In this document: piece after piece, positions 1-6,057 of the stretch
How positions within the stretch are numbered: position 1 is the stretch's first letter
Layout of the letters: every line of letters begins with the position of its first letter
NCBI GenBank assembly: GCA_012517485.1
Contig: JAAYUT010000208.1
Location: 1 to 8,571 of the forward strand
Reading direction: 5' to 3'
DNA: 8,571 nucleotides
Source: Candidatus Atribacter fermentans
GTDB taxonomy: Bacteria; Atribacterota; Atribacteria; Atribacterales; Atribacteraceae
Notes under the pieces: generated by a model
The model's database searches: none
Told to the model about the DNA's origin: nothing
The model's input: only the letters and a program-made list of their open reading frames with translations
Position numbers and translations under genes: made by a program

Positions 1-781
1 CTTGTTCAAATTCTTTGGCCACTTCAATTGATTCGGAAAGGTCTCGACCTCCTGGAACCCATTCATCAACCGAGTAACGAATAAGAACCGGGAAATCTTT
101 TCCGCATTTCTTTTGAATTGAATCTACAATGGCTAATGGTAAGCGGAGACGATTTTCAAAACTTCCCCCAAATCGATCAGTACGTTTGTTGAGATAGGGA
201 CTCATAAATTGTGAAAGGAGGTATCCGTGGGCAGCGTGAAGCTCAACTGCATCAAAACCGGCTTGTTTTACCCTCCAAGCCGCTTCGGAAAAAAGTTCGA
301 TTAATTGAATAACTTCATCAGTGGATAAGACCCGCACTGTTTTTTTGCTTTCGTCGGCATTGGCATAAACAATTGTTCGGCTTTGCGACCAAGGGAGACT
401 CACTGCCATATCGTTGGAAGTAATTTTCCCTTCTCGTGGTAAGGCTGCTTGCCGGCCTGGATGCTGAAGTTGAACGGCACATTTTGCACCATAATGGTGC
501 ATTGAATCAGCCAATCGTGCCAATCCAGGGATAAAGTAGTCTTCGTCAGCAACTAAGTTCGTTACAGTTGAACGGCCATTTTTTCCATCAACTGAGGTCG
601 CTCCAACAATTATAAAACCAGTTCCACCTTGAGCTATCGTAGCATGATGATGAATATCTCTTTCGGTGACCGAACCATCAATATGAGAAGAACTGATGTC
701 AGTAGGAACGTGACAGATGCGATTGGGAATTTCGATTTTTCCGATCATGATTGGTTGAAAAAGATGATGAAATTTCTCCAT
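1..781 (-). CDS. NADH:flavin oxidoreductase, Old Yellow Enzyme family (N-terminal 260 residues, cut by window edge)
   Basis: Reading the minus strand from the ATG at 781-779 gives 260 uninterrupted residues, running off the window at base 1, so the C-terminus is missing. It begins MEKFHHLFQPIMIGKIEIPN, the usual opening of an FMN-binding OYE TIM barrel. Family landmarks follow in order: QLQHPGR (residues 104-110), HAAHGYLLSQF (182-192, with the H-G-Y active-site segment), SPYLNKRTDRFGGS and ENR.R just after it (about 194-213), and a VLIRYS strand (232-237). These match the 2,4-dienoyl-CoA reductase/BaiCD/enoate reductase branch, which transfers hydride from NAD(P)H via FMN to activated C=C bonds in the cytoplasm. 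Whether a C-terminal FeS/FAD/NAD domain (FadH type, about 640-670 residues) follows, or the protein stops near 360-400 residues, cannot be seen. A strong ribosome-binding site supports the start. It is transcribed away from the sugar operon, so a shared pathway is not implied. Family is sure; the substrate is unknown. Confidence 0.95.
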   Translation of the reverse strand, partial: MEKFHHLFQPIMIGKIEIPNRICHVPTDISSSHIDGSVTERDIHHHATIAQGGTGFIIVGATSVDGKNGRSTVTNLVADEDYFIPGLARLADSMHHYGAKCAVQLQHPGRQAALPREGKITSNDMAVSLPWSQSRTIVYANADESKKTVRVLSTDEVIQLIELFSEAAWRVKQAGFDAVELHAAHGYLLSQFMSPYLNKRTDRFGGSFENRLRLPLAIVDSIQKKCGKDFPVLIRYSVDEWVPGGRDLSESIEVAKEFEQ

Positions 782-789
782 GGTTGGAA

Positions 790-796
790 CCTCCTT
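790..796 (-). promoter_or_regulatory. Ribosome-binding site of the flavin oxidoreductase gene
   Basis: On the minus strand AAGGAGG lies 8 bases upstream of the ATG at 781. This near-perfect Shine-Dalgarno sequence fixes the start of the partial gene and removes any need for a longer reading frame into the intergenic region. Confidence 0.85.
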
Positions 797-955
797 ATTG
801 TTCAAATAATATTCTTTGTTATTCATGAAGTGTACGATTGCTTATTTTAAGCCTTTTAAATTCCATTGTTGAAACCAATAAGTTTTTAATTATCTTGAAA
901 CAAGTATAACAAAATAAGTTTGATGAATTATAATGATAAGGAACGGATCGCTCTT

Positions 956-977
956 TCACTTTAAAAACCAAAAGTGA
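956..977. repeat. Inverted repeat (TCACTTT/AAAGTGA) in the divergent intergenic region
   Basis: Seven-base perfect arms TCACTTT (956-962) and AAAGTGA (971-977) flank an 8-base spacer. Neither strand has a T-run next to it, so it is not an intrinsic terminator. It sits roughly 175-200 bases upstream of the flavin oxidoreductase start, where an operator or an mRNA leader hairpin could be. Could also be chance in AT-rich DNA. Confidence 0.4.
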
Positions 978-1061
978 TCTAGTTAAAATTTTTATTTTTA
1001 GCTTTTTCAACTTAAGCAATATAACATCGTGGAACTTTATGGATTAAATTTATCAATTTAA

Positions 1062-1074
1062 GATTGTTACAATC
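1062..1074. repeat. Short perfect palindrome GATTGTtACAATC
   Basis: Six-base arms GATTGT and ACAATC around a single central T give a 13-base palindrome. TTGT...ACAA half-sites are common in operators of helix-turn-helix repressors, so a regulatory site is possible. It lies about 150 bases upstream of the promoter at 1225-1255, outside the usual position for direct repression of that promoter. It is 6 bases from the next palindrome. Confidence 0.4.
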
Positions 1075-1080
1075 AGAAAA

Positions 1081-1100
1081 TATTTACATTATAGTAAATA
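1081..1100. repeat. Perfect inverted repeat TATTTAC-N6-GTAAATA, candidate operator
   Basis: Two perfect 7-base arms, TATTTAC (1081-1087) and GTAAATA (1094-1100), are separated by ATTATA. The 20-base dyad has the size of a dimeric repressor site. It lies just upstream of the small ORF at 1158 and could control a transcript through it. AT-rich sequence makes chance dyads more likely, so the regulatory reading is inference. Confidence 0.4.
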
Positions 1101-1157
1101 ATAAAATAAGAACAGTAAAATAGAAATATCATTATTATCGATTAAAGGGGGATTGAT

Positions 1158-1235
1158 ATGAAACCAGGAAATAAAGCAATAATAAAAGGAATTAGTAACT
1201 TTTTATGGTGTAATAATTTCGTGTTTGACAAATGA
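1158..1235 (+). CDS. Possible small ORF, 25 codons, upstream of the sugar operon
   Basis: ATG at 1158 follows a good Shine-Dalgarno-like AAAGGGGGA (1144-1152) with a 6-base gap, and the frame runs 25 codons to TGA at 1233-1235. The peptide starts MKPGNKAIIKGISNF and is basic, with one Cys and one Trp. It is too short for domain assignment and has no clear signal peptide or attenuator-like run of one amino acid. Its last codons overlap the -35 hexamer of the operon promoter. It would therefore be translated only from a transcript starting further upstream, and that transcript would cross the promoter. It may be a leader peptide, the remnant of an older gene or a chance frame. The good ribosome-binding site is the only positive evidence. 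Confidence 0.27.
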   Translation: MKPGNKAIIKGISNFLWCNNFVFDK

Positions 1236-1255
1236 CCAATGAGATATTATATAAT
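1225..1255 (+). promoter_or_regulatory. Sigma-70/sigma-A type promoter of the sugar operon
   Basis: A perfect -35 TTGACA lies at 1225-1230. A perfect -10 TATAAT lies at 1250-1255 (19-base spacer), with an overlapping TATATA at 1248-1253 at the ideal 17-base spacing. Transcription would start near 1260-1263, giving a leader of about 45 bases before the binding-protein ATG at 1306. The hexamers are close to consensus, so the promoter should be strong unless repressed, which fits the palindrome immediately downstream. Confidence 0.75.
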
Positions 1256-1265
1256 TTTGGCAAAT

Positions 1266-1289
1266 ATTTGTTTCATTTATAAAACAAAT
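1266..1289. promoter_or_regulatory. Candidate operator: palindrome ATTTGTTT-N8-AAACAAAT at the operon transcription start
   Basis: Perfect 8-base arms, ATTTGTTT (1266-1273) and AAACAAAT (1282-1289), are separated by CATTTATA, in which AT/AT is also symmetric. The dyad begins 10 bases after the -10 hexamer, at about +5 to +28, a classic place for a repressor to block transcription. TTTGTTT...AAACAAA half-sites resemble operators of ROK-family repressors such as Bacillus XylR, so a ROK-type sugar sensor is a reasonable guess, but no regulator gene is in view. As RNA it could form only a weak A-U hairpin, so DNA binding is the better reading. Confidence 0.5.
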
Positions 1290-1305
1290 TACGGGAGGCT
1301 GAAAG

Positions 1306-2331
1306 ATGGGAAAACTAAAGAATTTTGTTGTAATTTTAATGGTTTTTGTCATGGTACTTTCAACAATAGCTTTTGCAGGAGCACAAGAGAATAAGCAGTT
1401 GACAGTAGGTTATGTGATTCCGTATGAAATTGGATGGTTTTCAGCATTTGTCCAAGGATTTGAGTTGGTAGCAGAAAAAGAAGGGGTAAAAACAGTCCGT
1501 CTTCACCACAATTATAAAGCCGATGAAGAAACCAAAGCCGTTGAAAATCTGATTACCATGGGTGTCGATGGAATCAATATAACAGCTGCAACCCCTGAAA
1601 GTGCTGAATATTCATGTCGCTTAGCCAATGAAGCTGGTATCCCAATTCAAGTAACTGAGAGTGGAGTTGCCGAAGGGAAAGGCAAGCCTTTTGCTGATAT
1701 CGATTTTAACTGGAATGAAATTTATCGTTATATTGCTCGCAACTTAAGAAGTGACATCGAAGGACCTATTTCGATCATCAATATTCAAGGCTTTGCAGGC
1801 ACTCCTCCAGTAATGCAAGGCATTGCTGGTTTCAAGGATGAAATATCGAAACTCAACGACATGAAATTATCAACCGATGTCCAATACGGTGATTATGCTA
1901 CCGACAAATCTTTATCAGTAATGAAAACCCTCATACAATCAGGCTTGGAATTCAATGTTGCGGTCGGTTCCTGCCAGGAAATTACCGAGGGTATTATTCA
2001 AGCTTTAAGGGAAGAAAATGTTCCTCGAAATCAAGTTTATGTTGTTTCGGTAAATGGTGGTCCGATGGATGTGGAAAATCTCAAAAAAGGAAATATAGAT
2101 TTTTGTCTCAGCCAATCACCTGGTTTACACGGTATGATCTGTGCAGCTAATTTAATCGCAAAGTTAAAGGGACAGACCTACCAGGAAAAGACTTATTCTC
2201 CAGTTATTTGGGTAAATCAGAAAACCTGGGAAGCTGATCTCATCCCATGGGATATGGATGAAAGCTGGCTGCCAGTCGTAAATGAATTTATTAAAACTGG
2301 TCAATATAAACCAGAACTGAGAGCAAGATAG
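1306..2331 (+). CDS. Periplasmic sugar-binding protein of a CUT2/ribose-type ABC transporter
   Basis: This 341-residue protein captures a sugar in the periplasm and delivers it to the permease encoded downstream. A Sec signal peptide is plain: basic MGKLK, a hydrophobic stretch at 7-23, and an AFA/AGA cleavage site after residue 24 or 26. There is no lipobox cysteine, so the protein should be soluble and periplasmic. The mature part has the Peripla_BP_4 (RbsB-like) fold: a first strand LTVGYVIPYEIGWFSAFVQG (32-51), ETKAVENLITMGVDGINITA (75-94), a second lobe with TPPVMQGIAGFKDEI (166-180), AVGSCQEITEGIIQALRE (219-236), and a late VYVVSVNGGP strand (244-253). Aromatic residues W44 and F45 in the first loop suit stacking on a sugar ring. 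The length is normal for the family. GGGAGG lies 7 bases before the ATG. First gene of the operon; hairpins follow it, so it is probably made in excess over the transporter. Ligand is unknown. Confidence 0.93.
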   Translation: MGKLKNFVVILMVFVMVLSTIAFAGAQENKQLTVGYVIPYEIGWFSAFVQGFELVAEKEGVKTVRLHHNYKADEETKAVENLITMGVDGINITAATPESAEYSCRLANEAGIPIQVTESGVAEGKGKPFADIDFNWNEIYRYIARNLRSDIEGPISIINIQGFAGTPPVMQGIAGFKDEISKLNDMKLSTDVQYGDYATDKSLSVMKTLIQSGLEFNVAVGSCQEITEGIIQALREENVPRNQVYVVSVNGGPMDVENLKKGNIDFCLSQSPGLHGMICAANLIAKLKGQTYQEKTYSPVIWVNQKTWEADLIPWDMDESWLPVVNEFIKTGQYKPELRAR

Positions 2332-2382
2332 AATTTTTAGTTTAATATTATTAATTTCTTAATCAACATTTGTAAGTTAAAT

Positions 2383-2413
2383 CTCACTGAATAATTAATG
2401 TGAGTGTTTTTTT
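2383..2413 (+). terminator. Weak intrinsic terminator or attenuator after the binding-protein gene
   Basis: A 5-bp stem CTCAC (2383-2387)/GTGAG (2400-2404) with a 12-base AT-rich loop is followed by TG and seven T residues (2407-2413). The stem is short, so partial termination is likelier than a full stop. This would give more binding protein than transporter. The downstream genes would be read by run-through, since no good promoter is visible in the gap. Confidence 0.5.
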
Positions 2414-2453
2414 AGAATGGTTTTTTGATCTTTGAAATTCGAAGTAAAATGAA

Positions 2454-2486
2454 AGGGGACTTTTGAGAATTGTTCAAAAGTCCCCT
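2454..2486. repeat. Perfect 13-bp intercistronic hairpin between binding protein and ATPase genes
   Basis: Arms AGGGGACTTTTGA (2454-2466) and TCAAAAGTCCCCT (2474-2486) pair perfectly around a 7-base loop, with a possible extra G-U pair closing the loop to 5 bases. It is by far the strongest secondary structure in the window. Downstream there is only GATTGTTTTG, so it is a poor intrinsic terminator. Known roles of such intercistronic stems in ABC operons (for example the malE-malF REP elements) include protecting the 3' end of the binding-protein mRNA from exonucleases. It could also be one copy of a dispersed palindromic repeat. Confidence 0.7.
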
Positions 2487-2524
2487 GATTGTTTTGTGAA
2501 TGAGGTTTCGATGGGGGGCAATAA

Positions 2525-4033
2525 ATGGAGTCTTTGACCGTCCTTCAAGCTATAGGATTCAACAAAACCTATCCGGGTGTGAAAGCTTTGGATGGAGTTG
2601 ATTTCGATCTGCAATACGGTGAGGTTCAGGCTCTTGTTGGTCAAAATGGAGCTGGTAAATCAACATTTGTTGAAATTATTGCTGGATCGATTCGACCTGA
2701 TTCAGGGCAAATAAAGATTGATAATAACGTTTATCCATATTTGGATCCTTCCAAATCGATTGAATTGGGTATTCAAACTGTTCATCAAGAAAACCAGTTG
2801 GTTGAGGAGCTTTCAATTGCTGACAATATATATTTATTTAATCTTCCTTCTAATAAAATTGGGTTGGTAAAGGAGTCCAATTGTACTCAAGCTGCCAATG
2901 AGCTTCTTCATGAATTAGGAATTGATATTCCGGCTGGGAAAAAAATAAAGCAACTTACATTTGCAGAAAAAAAGTTGATTAGTATCGCAAAAGCTTTCTC
3001 TCGGAAGGCAAGAATTCTTATTCTCGATGAACCTACGGCATCTCTTGATGAAAAAGGAAAAAAGATACTGTTTGATATCATTCGTAGATATACCCAAAAG
3101 GGATTAAGCGTCATATATATTTCCCATAATATTCATGAAATATTTGAAATTAGCGATCGGGTAACGGTTTTCAAGGATGGCAAAAAAGTAAGTACTCAAC
3201 CAATAAAAGAGATCAGTTTAAATGATATTGTTCGTCAGATGATTGGTCGTTCTACCACCAACCTTTATTCGAGGGAGAAGGGAAAATTCCAGTCAGCCGA
3301 AGCTGGGATACTTGAAGTTATTGACTATCATCGAGAAGGAGTCATAGAACATGTTTCTTTTCAAGTTAAAGCTGGAGAAATCTTTGGTATTGGTGGTTTG
3401 GTTGGCGCTGGAAGAACCGAACTAATACGCATGATCTTTGGGTTAGATCAAAAAGATTCAGGAAAACTCATTTATCGAGGAAAAGAAATCACCCCAACTA
3501 ATCCAAATGATGCCATAAAAAAGGGAATAGGATACTTAACCGAAGATCGTAAAGATAGTGGTTTAATTATGATGAGACCGATTTTTGAAAATATCAGTCT
3601 GGTTAAATTAGCCAAAGAGGCTAATCGAATGCTGAATCTCGCTATTGAGCGAAACGAAACCCAATTCATTTCTGAACAATTGAATATTAAGACACCAAGC
3701 ATTTCTCAGTTGGTATTGAATCTGAGTGGTGGAAATCAACAAAAGGTGGTTTTGGCAAAATGGTTATTTGCAGGAGCGGAAATATTATTATTTGACGAAC
3801 CTACTGTTGGAATAGATGTTGGAGCCAAAAGTGAAATATATAAATTAATCGATAATTTAGCAGCACAAGGGAAAATAATTATATTAATATCTTCCGACAA
3901 TCCTGAATTAATTGCTGTTTGTGATCGGGTTGGAATTATGAGAAACGGCCAACTTATAACAGTGCTTGAAGGAAATGATATTACTGAAGAAAACATTCTT
4001 CGCTATTCAATGGGCGTTAACGAAAAGGATTAA
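2525..4033 (+). CDS. Sugar ABC transporter ATP-binding protein, two ABC domains (RbsA/MglA type)
   Basis: This 502-residue cytoplasmic protein powers sugar import. It has two fused nucleotide-binding domains, as in RbsA, MglA and XylG (about 500 residues). Domain 1: Walker A GQNGAGKST at 39-47, Q-loop Q89, Walker B ILILDE at 164-169, H-loop H201. Its signature, LTFAEK at 144-149, departs from the usual LSxGQ/LSVAQ. Domain 2: a degenerate Walker A GGLVGAGRT at 290-298 where Arg replaces Lys (normal for this family), the EDRK motif at 340-343, canonical LSGGNQQK at 400-407, Walker B ILLFDE at 420-425 and ISSDNPE in place of the H-loop. GGGGGG at 2513-2518 precedes the ATG. The permease gene starts 5 bases after the stop, suggesting translational coupling. 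Gene content says CUT2 importer; the sugar cannot be read from the ATPase. Confidence 0.95.
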   Translation: MESLTVLQAIGFNKTYPGVKALDGVDFDLQYGEVQALVGQNGAGKSTFVEIIAGSIRPDSGQIKIDNNVYPYLDPSKSIELGIQTVHQENQLVEELSIADNIYLFNLPSNKIGLVKESNCTQAANELLHELGIDIPAGKKIKQLTFAEKKLISIAKAFSRKARILILDEPTASLDEKGKKILFDIIRRYTQKGLSVIYISHNIHEIFEISDRVTVFKDGKKVSTQPIKEISLNDIVRQMIGRSTTNLYSREKGKFQSAEAGILEVIDYHREGVIEHVSFQVKAGEIFGIGGLVGAGRTELIRMIFGLDQKDSGKLIYRGKEITPTNPNDAIKKGIGYLTEDRKDSGLIMMRPIFENISLVKLAKEANRMLNLAIERNETQFISEQLNIKTPSISQLVLNLSGGNQQKVVLAKWLFAGAEILLFDEPTVGIDVGAKSEIYKLIDNLAAQGKIIILISSDNPELIAVCDRVGIMRNGQLITVLEGNDITEENILRYSMGVNEKD

Positions 4034-4038
4034 CGACA

Positions 4039-5043
4039 ATGATAAAAACCAATTTAAATTCAAGAAAAATTATTGGCAGAAACCTTAACCAATCAATTAT
4101 TCTTGTTTTATTAATTATTGTTATCTCACTGTTCGCTACCCTTATTAATCCAAGATTTATCCGGGTTACGAATCTCATTAATATTTTTCAACAAATTTCA
4201 GTATTGGGAATCATTGCCAGTGGCATTGGAATGCTGCTGATATCGGGAGAATTCGATATATCGGTAGGTTCTCAGGTTTCACTCATTGGTATGATCTTAG
4301 CCATGATAATTCAAAAAGTAGGAGGTTTACCAGAAGGGAGCAATCCCAATGGATTTAACTCTTCCTCAATTCCATTAGCGATTGTTGTTTCGTGCTTAGT
4401 GGGTATCGTATTAGGATTTATTAATGGAACAACTGTGATTAAATCAAGAGCTGCTTCTTTTATCATTACACTTGGATTTAGCTCAATATATAAAGGCTTA
4501 GCTTTATTGCTGAGCGGTGGTGCTTCATTTATGTTATTTGGAAAATTTGAAACTGTTGGCCGAGGTCGGATAATGAATTATATTCCGATTGCTATCTTAT
4601 TTTTTATCGGCGTAGTCGTCATTAGTCATATTATATTAAGCTATTCAAAATATGGGAGATACCTCTATGCTATTGGGGGAAATAAAAAAGCAGCGTACGT
4701 GTCTGGTATAAATACTGACCGAATGACTTTAACTGCTTATGTAATGGTCGGTTTATTGAATGCCGTTGCTGCTTTGATATTGATCTCACGTGTTGGTTCA
4801 GCTCTGGCGACAACAGGAGATGCTTACACTCTTGATGCTTTAGCAGCGGTGGTTGTAGGAGGAGTGGCGATCACCGGTGGAGAGGGCAGTGCGTTAAGTA
4901 TTTTTCTGGGAGTCGTTCTAATTGGATTAATTGGAAATGCCTTGGTCATTATGAATGTCAATCCCTACCTAAGAGACGTTGTTATTGGTTTAATTATTAT
5001 TACTGCGGTAACTATTAGCCGTATAACAAGTCGGAGAAGATAA
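4039..5043 (+). CDS. Sugar ABC transporter permease (RbsC type, BPD_transp_2)
   Basis: This 334-residue inner-membrane protein forms the sugar channel. About 9-10 hydrophobic segments are visible (near 18-37, 52-70, 76-92, 112-133, 138-160, 181-203, 230-250, 265-282, 284-305, 311-328). Family marks include GEFDISVGSQVSL (70-82), the AASFIITLGFSSIYKGLALL stretch (138-157), the cytoplasmic coupling loop YGRYLYAIGGNKKAA (205-219) and GDAYTLDALAAVVVGGVAIT with GGEGS (260-284). A hydrophilic loop with GLPEGSNPNGFNSSS (96-110) likely faces the periplasm. Only one permease gene is present, so it should act as a homodimer, as RbsC does. The start follows AGGA (4026-4029) inside the end of the ATPase gene with a 9-base gap. 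With the preceding two genes it makes a complete CUT2 importer. Confidence 0.95.
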   Translation: MIKTNLNSRKIIGRNLNQSIILVLLIIVISLFATLINPRFIRVTNLINIFQQISVLGIIASGIGMLLISGEFDISVGSQVSLIGMILAMIIQKVGGLPEGSNPNGFNSSSIPLAIVVSCLVGIVLGFINGTTVIKSRAASFIITLGFSSIYKGLALLLSGGASFMLFGKFETVGRGRIMNYIPIAILFFIGVVVISHIILSYSKYGRYLYAIGGNKKAAYVSGINTDRMTLTAYVMVGLLNAVAALILISRVGSALATTGDAYTLDALAAVVVGGVAITGGEGSALSIFLGVVLIGLIGNALVIMNVNPYLRDVVIGLIIITAVTISRITSRRR

Positions 5044-5077
5044 TGAATAATCTGTAAAAAAACATGGAGGCTAGCTA

Positions 5078-6040
5078 ATGAAACAAATCAATTTACTCAA
5101 TACCATTCAAGGATCGTTGTTTGAAAACTTCTTCCCGTCGGCGTGGGATCTGAAGAAGATTGATCAATGTTGCAGCAATAAACCAGAAGATGTTAGTAAG
5201 AGAGAAAGCTGGTGGCATAAGGATTTTCAACCGATCAAAGCCGAAAGTTTAGAAGATTTTAACACTCTCATGGGACACGAAATCGCTTATCAAATCAAAT
5301 TAGCAAAAGACGAAGATCGAGACCTTATTTTAATTTTATCCGTTGGACCAATGGGAATGTATCGATGGGCAGTTGAATTTTTAAAACGCTGGAACGTAGA
5401 TTGTCAACATGTCCATGGATTCAATATGGATGAATGGTGCGACGAAGAAGGGAATACTCTGCCTTCCTCCAACCCTGGAGCTTTCAGGAATGCCATGGAA
5501 AATGCTCTTTATGGTCCATTGGGTAACTTGACTGTACCGGTAAATCAACGTCATTTTGCCACCCGCGACGAGCTTCCTCGTTATAGTTCTCAGATTATGG
5601 ATTTACGTGCAAAGGGTGCGAAATTTGTAGTTATTTATGGGATTGGATGGGTGTTCCATATTGCTTTTTGGGAACCCCATTTTGCAGCTGATTATAAAAA
5701 CATGGATGAATGGCTTCAACCAACACATCGTATTGCTGCAAAACTTCACCCCTTAACGATAATTCAAAATTCCATTACCAGCTTCAAAAGTAGAATAACC
5801 TTGGTTCCAGCACGTGCCAACACGATTGGTCCAGGAATATTTATGAAAGCCGATTATACCATTGGTGGAGTAGATGGATTCCTTCCTGTGAGGAATATGG
5901 TTTATCAAGGAATGACCTTTTGGGTCACATTAAAGTATGGCCCAGATATGTGGATTCCATCTTCGGTTATGCCCCAATTGCCAGGGAAGTTGTTTTACAT
6001 TAAGGATCTTGCCGGACCCCTTGAACCTGATGTCAATTAA
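5078..6040 (+). CDS. Divergent glucosamine-6-phosphate isomerase/deaminase (NagB)-like protein with altered active site
   Basis: This 320-residue protein belongs by motif to the NagB/6-phosphogluconolactonase superfamily. It carries FNMDEW at 115-120 (NagB FNMDEY, whose Asp is the enolisation base), [11 protein letters not shown] (130-140, like HPESYRSFM) and [13 protein letters not shown] at 188-200, collinear with NagB GxGxDGHIAFNEP. Against E. coli NagB by eye, His143 and Glu148 are kept (H194, E199), but Asp141 is Val192, the following Gly is Phe193 and the Asn before Glu is Trp198. The sugar-phosphate loop near the N-terminus, normally TGxTP, reads SVGPMGMY (88-95). An extra N-terminal stretch of about 50 residues makes it longer than NagB (about 240-270). 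The frame is intact, so this is divergence, not decay. Canonical NagB converts GlcN-6-P to Fru-6-P plus ammonia in the cytoplasm; here the substrate is probably different. GGAGG lies 7 bases before the ATG. A NagA homologue follows 17 bases downstream. Confidence 0.82.
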   Translation: MKQINLLNTIQGSLFENFFPSAWDLKKIDQCCSNKPEDVSKRESWWHKDFQPIKAESLEDFNTLMGHEIAYQIKLAKDEDRDLILILSVGPMGMYRWAVEFLKRWNVDCQHVHGFNMDEWCDEEGNTLPSSNPGAFRNAMENALYGPLGNLTVPVNQRHFATRDELPRYSSQIMDLRAKGAKFVVIYGIGWVFHIAFWEPHFAADYKNMDEWLQPTHRIAAKLHPLTIIQNSITSFKSRITLVPARANTIGPGIFMKADYTIGGVDGFLPVRNMVYQGMTFWVTLKYGPDMWIPSSVMPQLPGKLFYIKDLAGPLEPDVN

Positions 6041-6042
6041 AT

Positions 6043-6047
6043 GGAGG
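6043..6047 (+). promoter_or_regulatory. Ribosome-binding site that selects the second ATG of the deacetylase gene
   Basis: GGAGG at 6043-6047 sits one base before the ATG at 6049, which is too close to serve it, but 10 bases before the ATG at 6058, which is good spacing. The similar ATGGAGG preceding the gene at 5078 supports the same geometry. The deacetylase therefore most likely starts at 6058 (MAEELLICNG). Confidence 0.8.
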
Positions 6048-6057
6048 AATGCCGCTA

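Larger units (their letters stand above)
797..1305. other. Divergent intergenic control region, very AT-rich, between flavin oxidoreductase and sugar operon
   Basis: About 500 bases separate two divergent genes. The region is markedly richer in A+T than the flanking genes. It holds inverted repeats at 956-977, 1062-1074, 1081-1100 and 1266-1289, a possible 25-codon ORF at 1158-1235 and a near-consensus promoter at 1225-1255, each listed separately. A minus-strand reading frame across 819-1019 starts at TTG, lacks a Shine-Dalgarno sequence and has a Lys/Leu-rich composition expected of AT-rich noncoding DNA, so I do not call it. No convincing promoter for the minus-strand gene stands out: there are -10-like hexamers but none with a well-spaced -35. 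No regulator gene lies in the window, so whatever binds here is encoded elsewhere. Confidence 0.7.

Noticed and set aside
629..850. Plus-strand 73-codon reading frame
   Set aside because: It lies antisense to the N-terminus of the flavin oxidoreductase and its ribosome-binding site, and its protein shows no family features. The minus-strand gene explains the DNA.
819..1019. Minus-strand 66-codon reading frame
   Set aside because: TTG start, no Shine-Dalgarno sequence, and a Lys/Leu/Ile-rich product typical of AT-rich noncoding DNA. It fills the space expected for the promoter and leader of the gene at 781.
2425..2450. Possible promoter TTGATC...TAAAAT before the ATPase gene
   Set aside because: The spacer is only 14 bases and the -35 is weak, so separate transcription of the ATPase is not supported.
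2908..3996. Several minus-strand reading frames within the ATPase gene
   Set aside because: All are antisense shadows of a clear RbsA-type coding sequence with every ABC motif in the plus frame.
5078..6040. NagB-like gene as a decaying pseudogene
   Set aside because: The frame is intact over 320 codons, with a good ribosome-binding site, tight operon spacing and retained NMDEW, His and Glu motifs. The changes look like divergence of function rather than decay.
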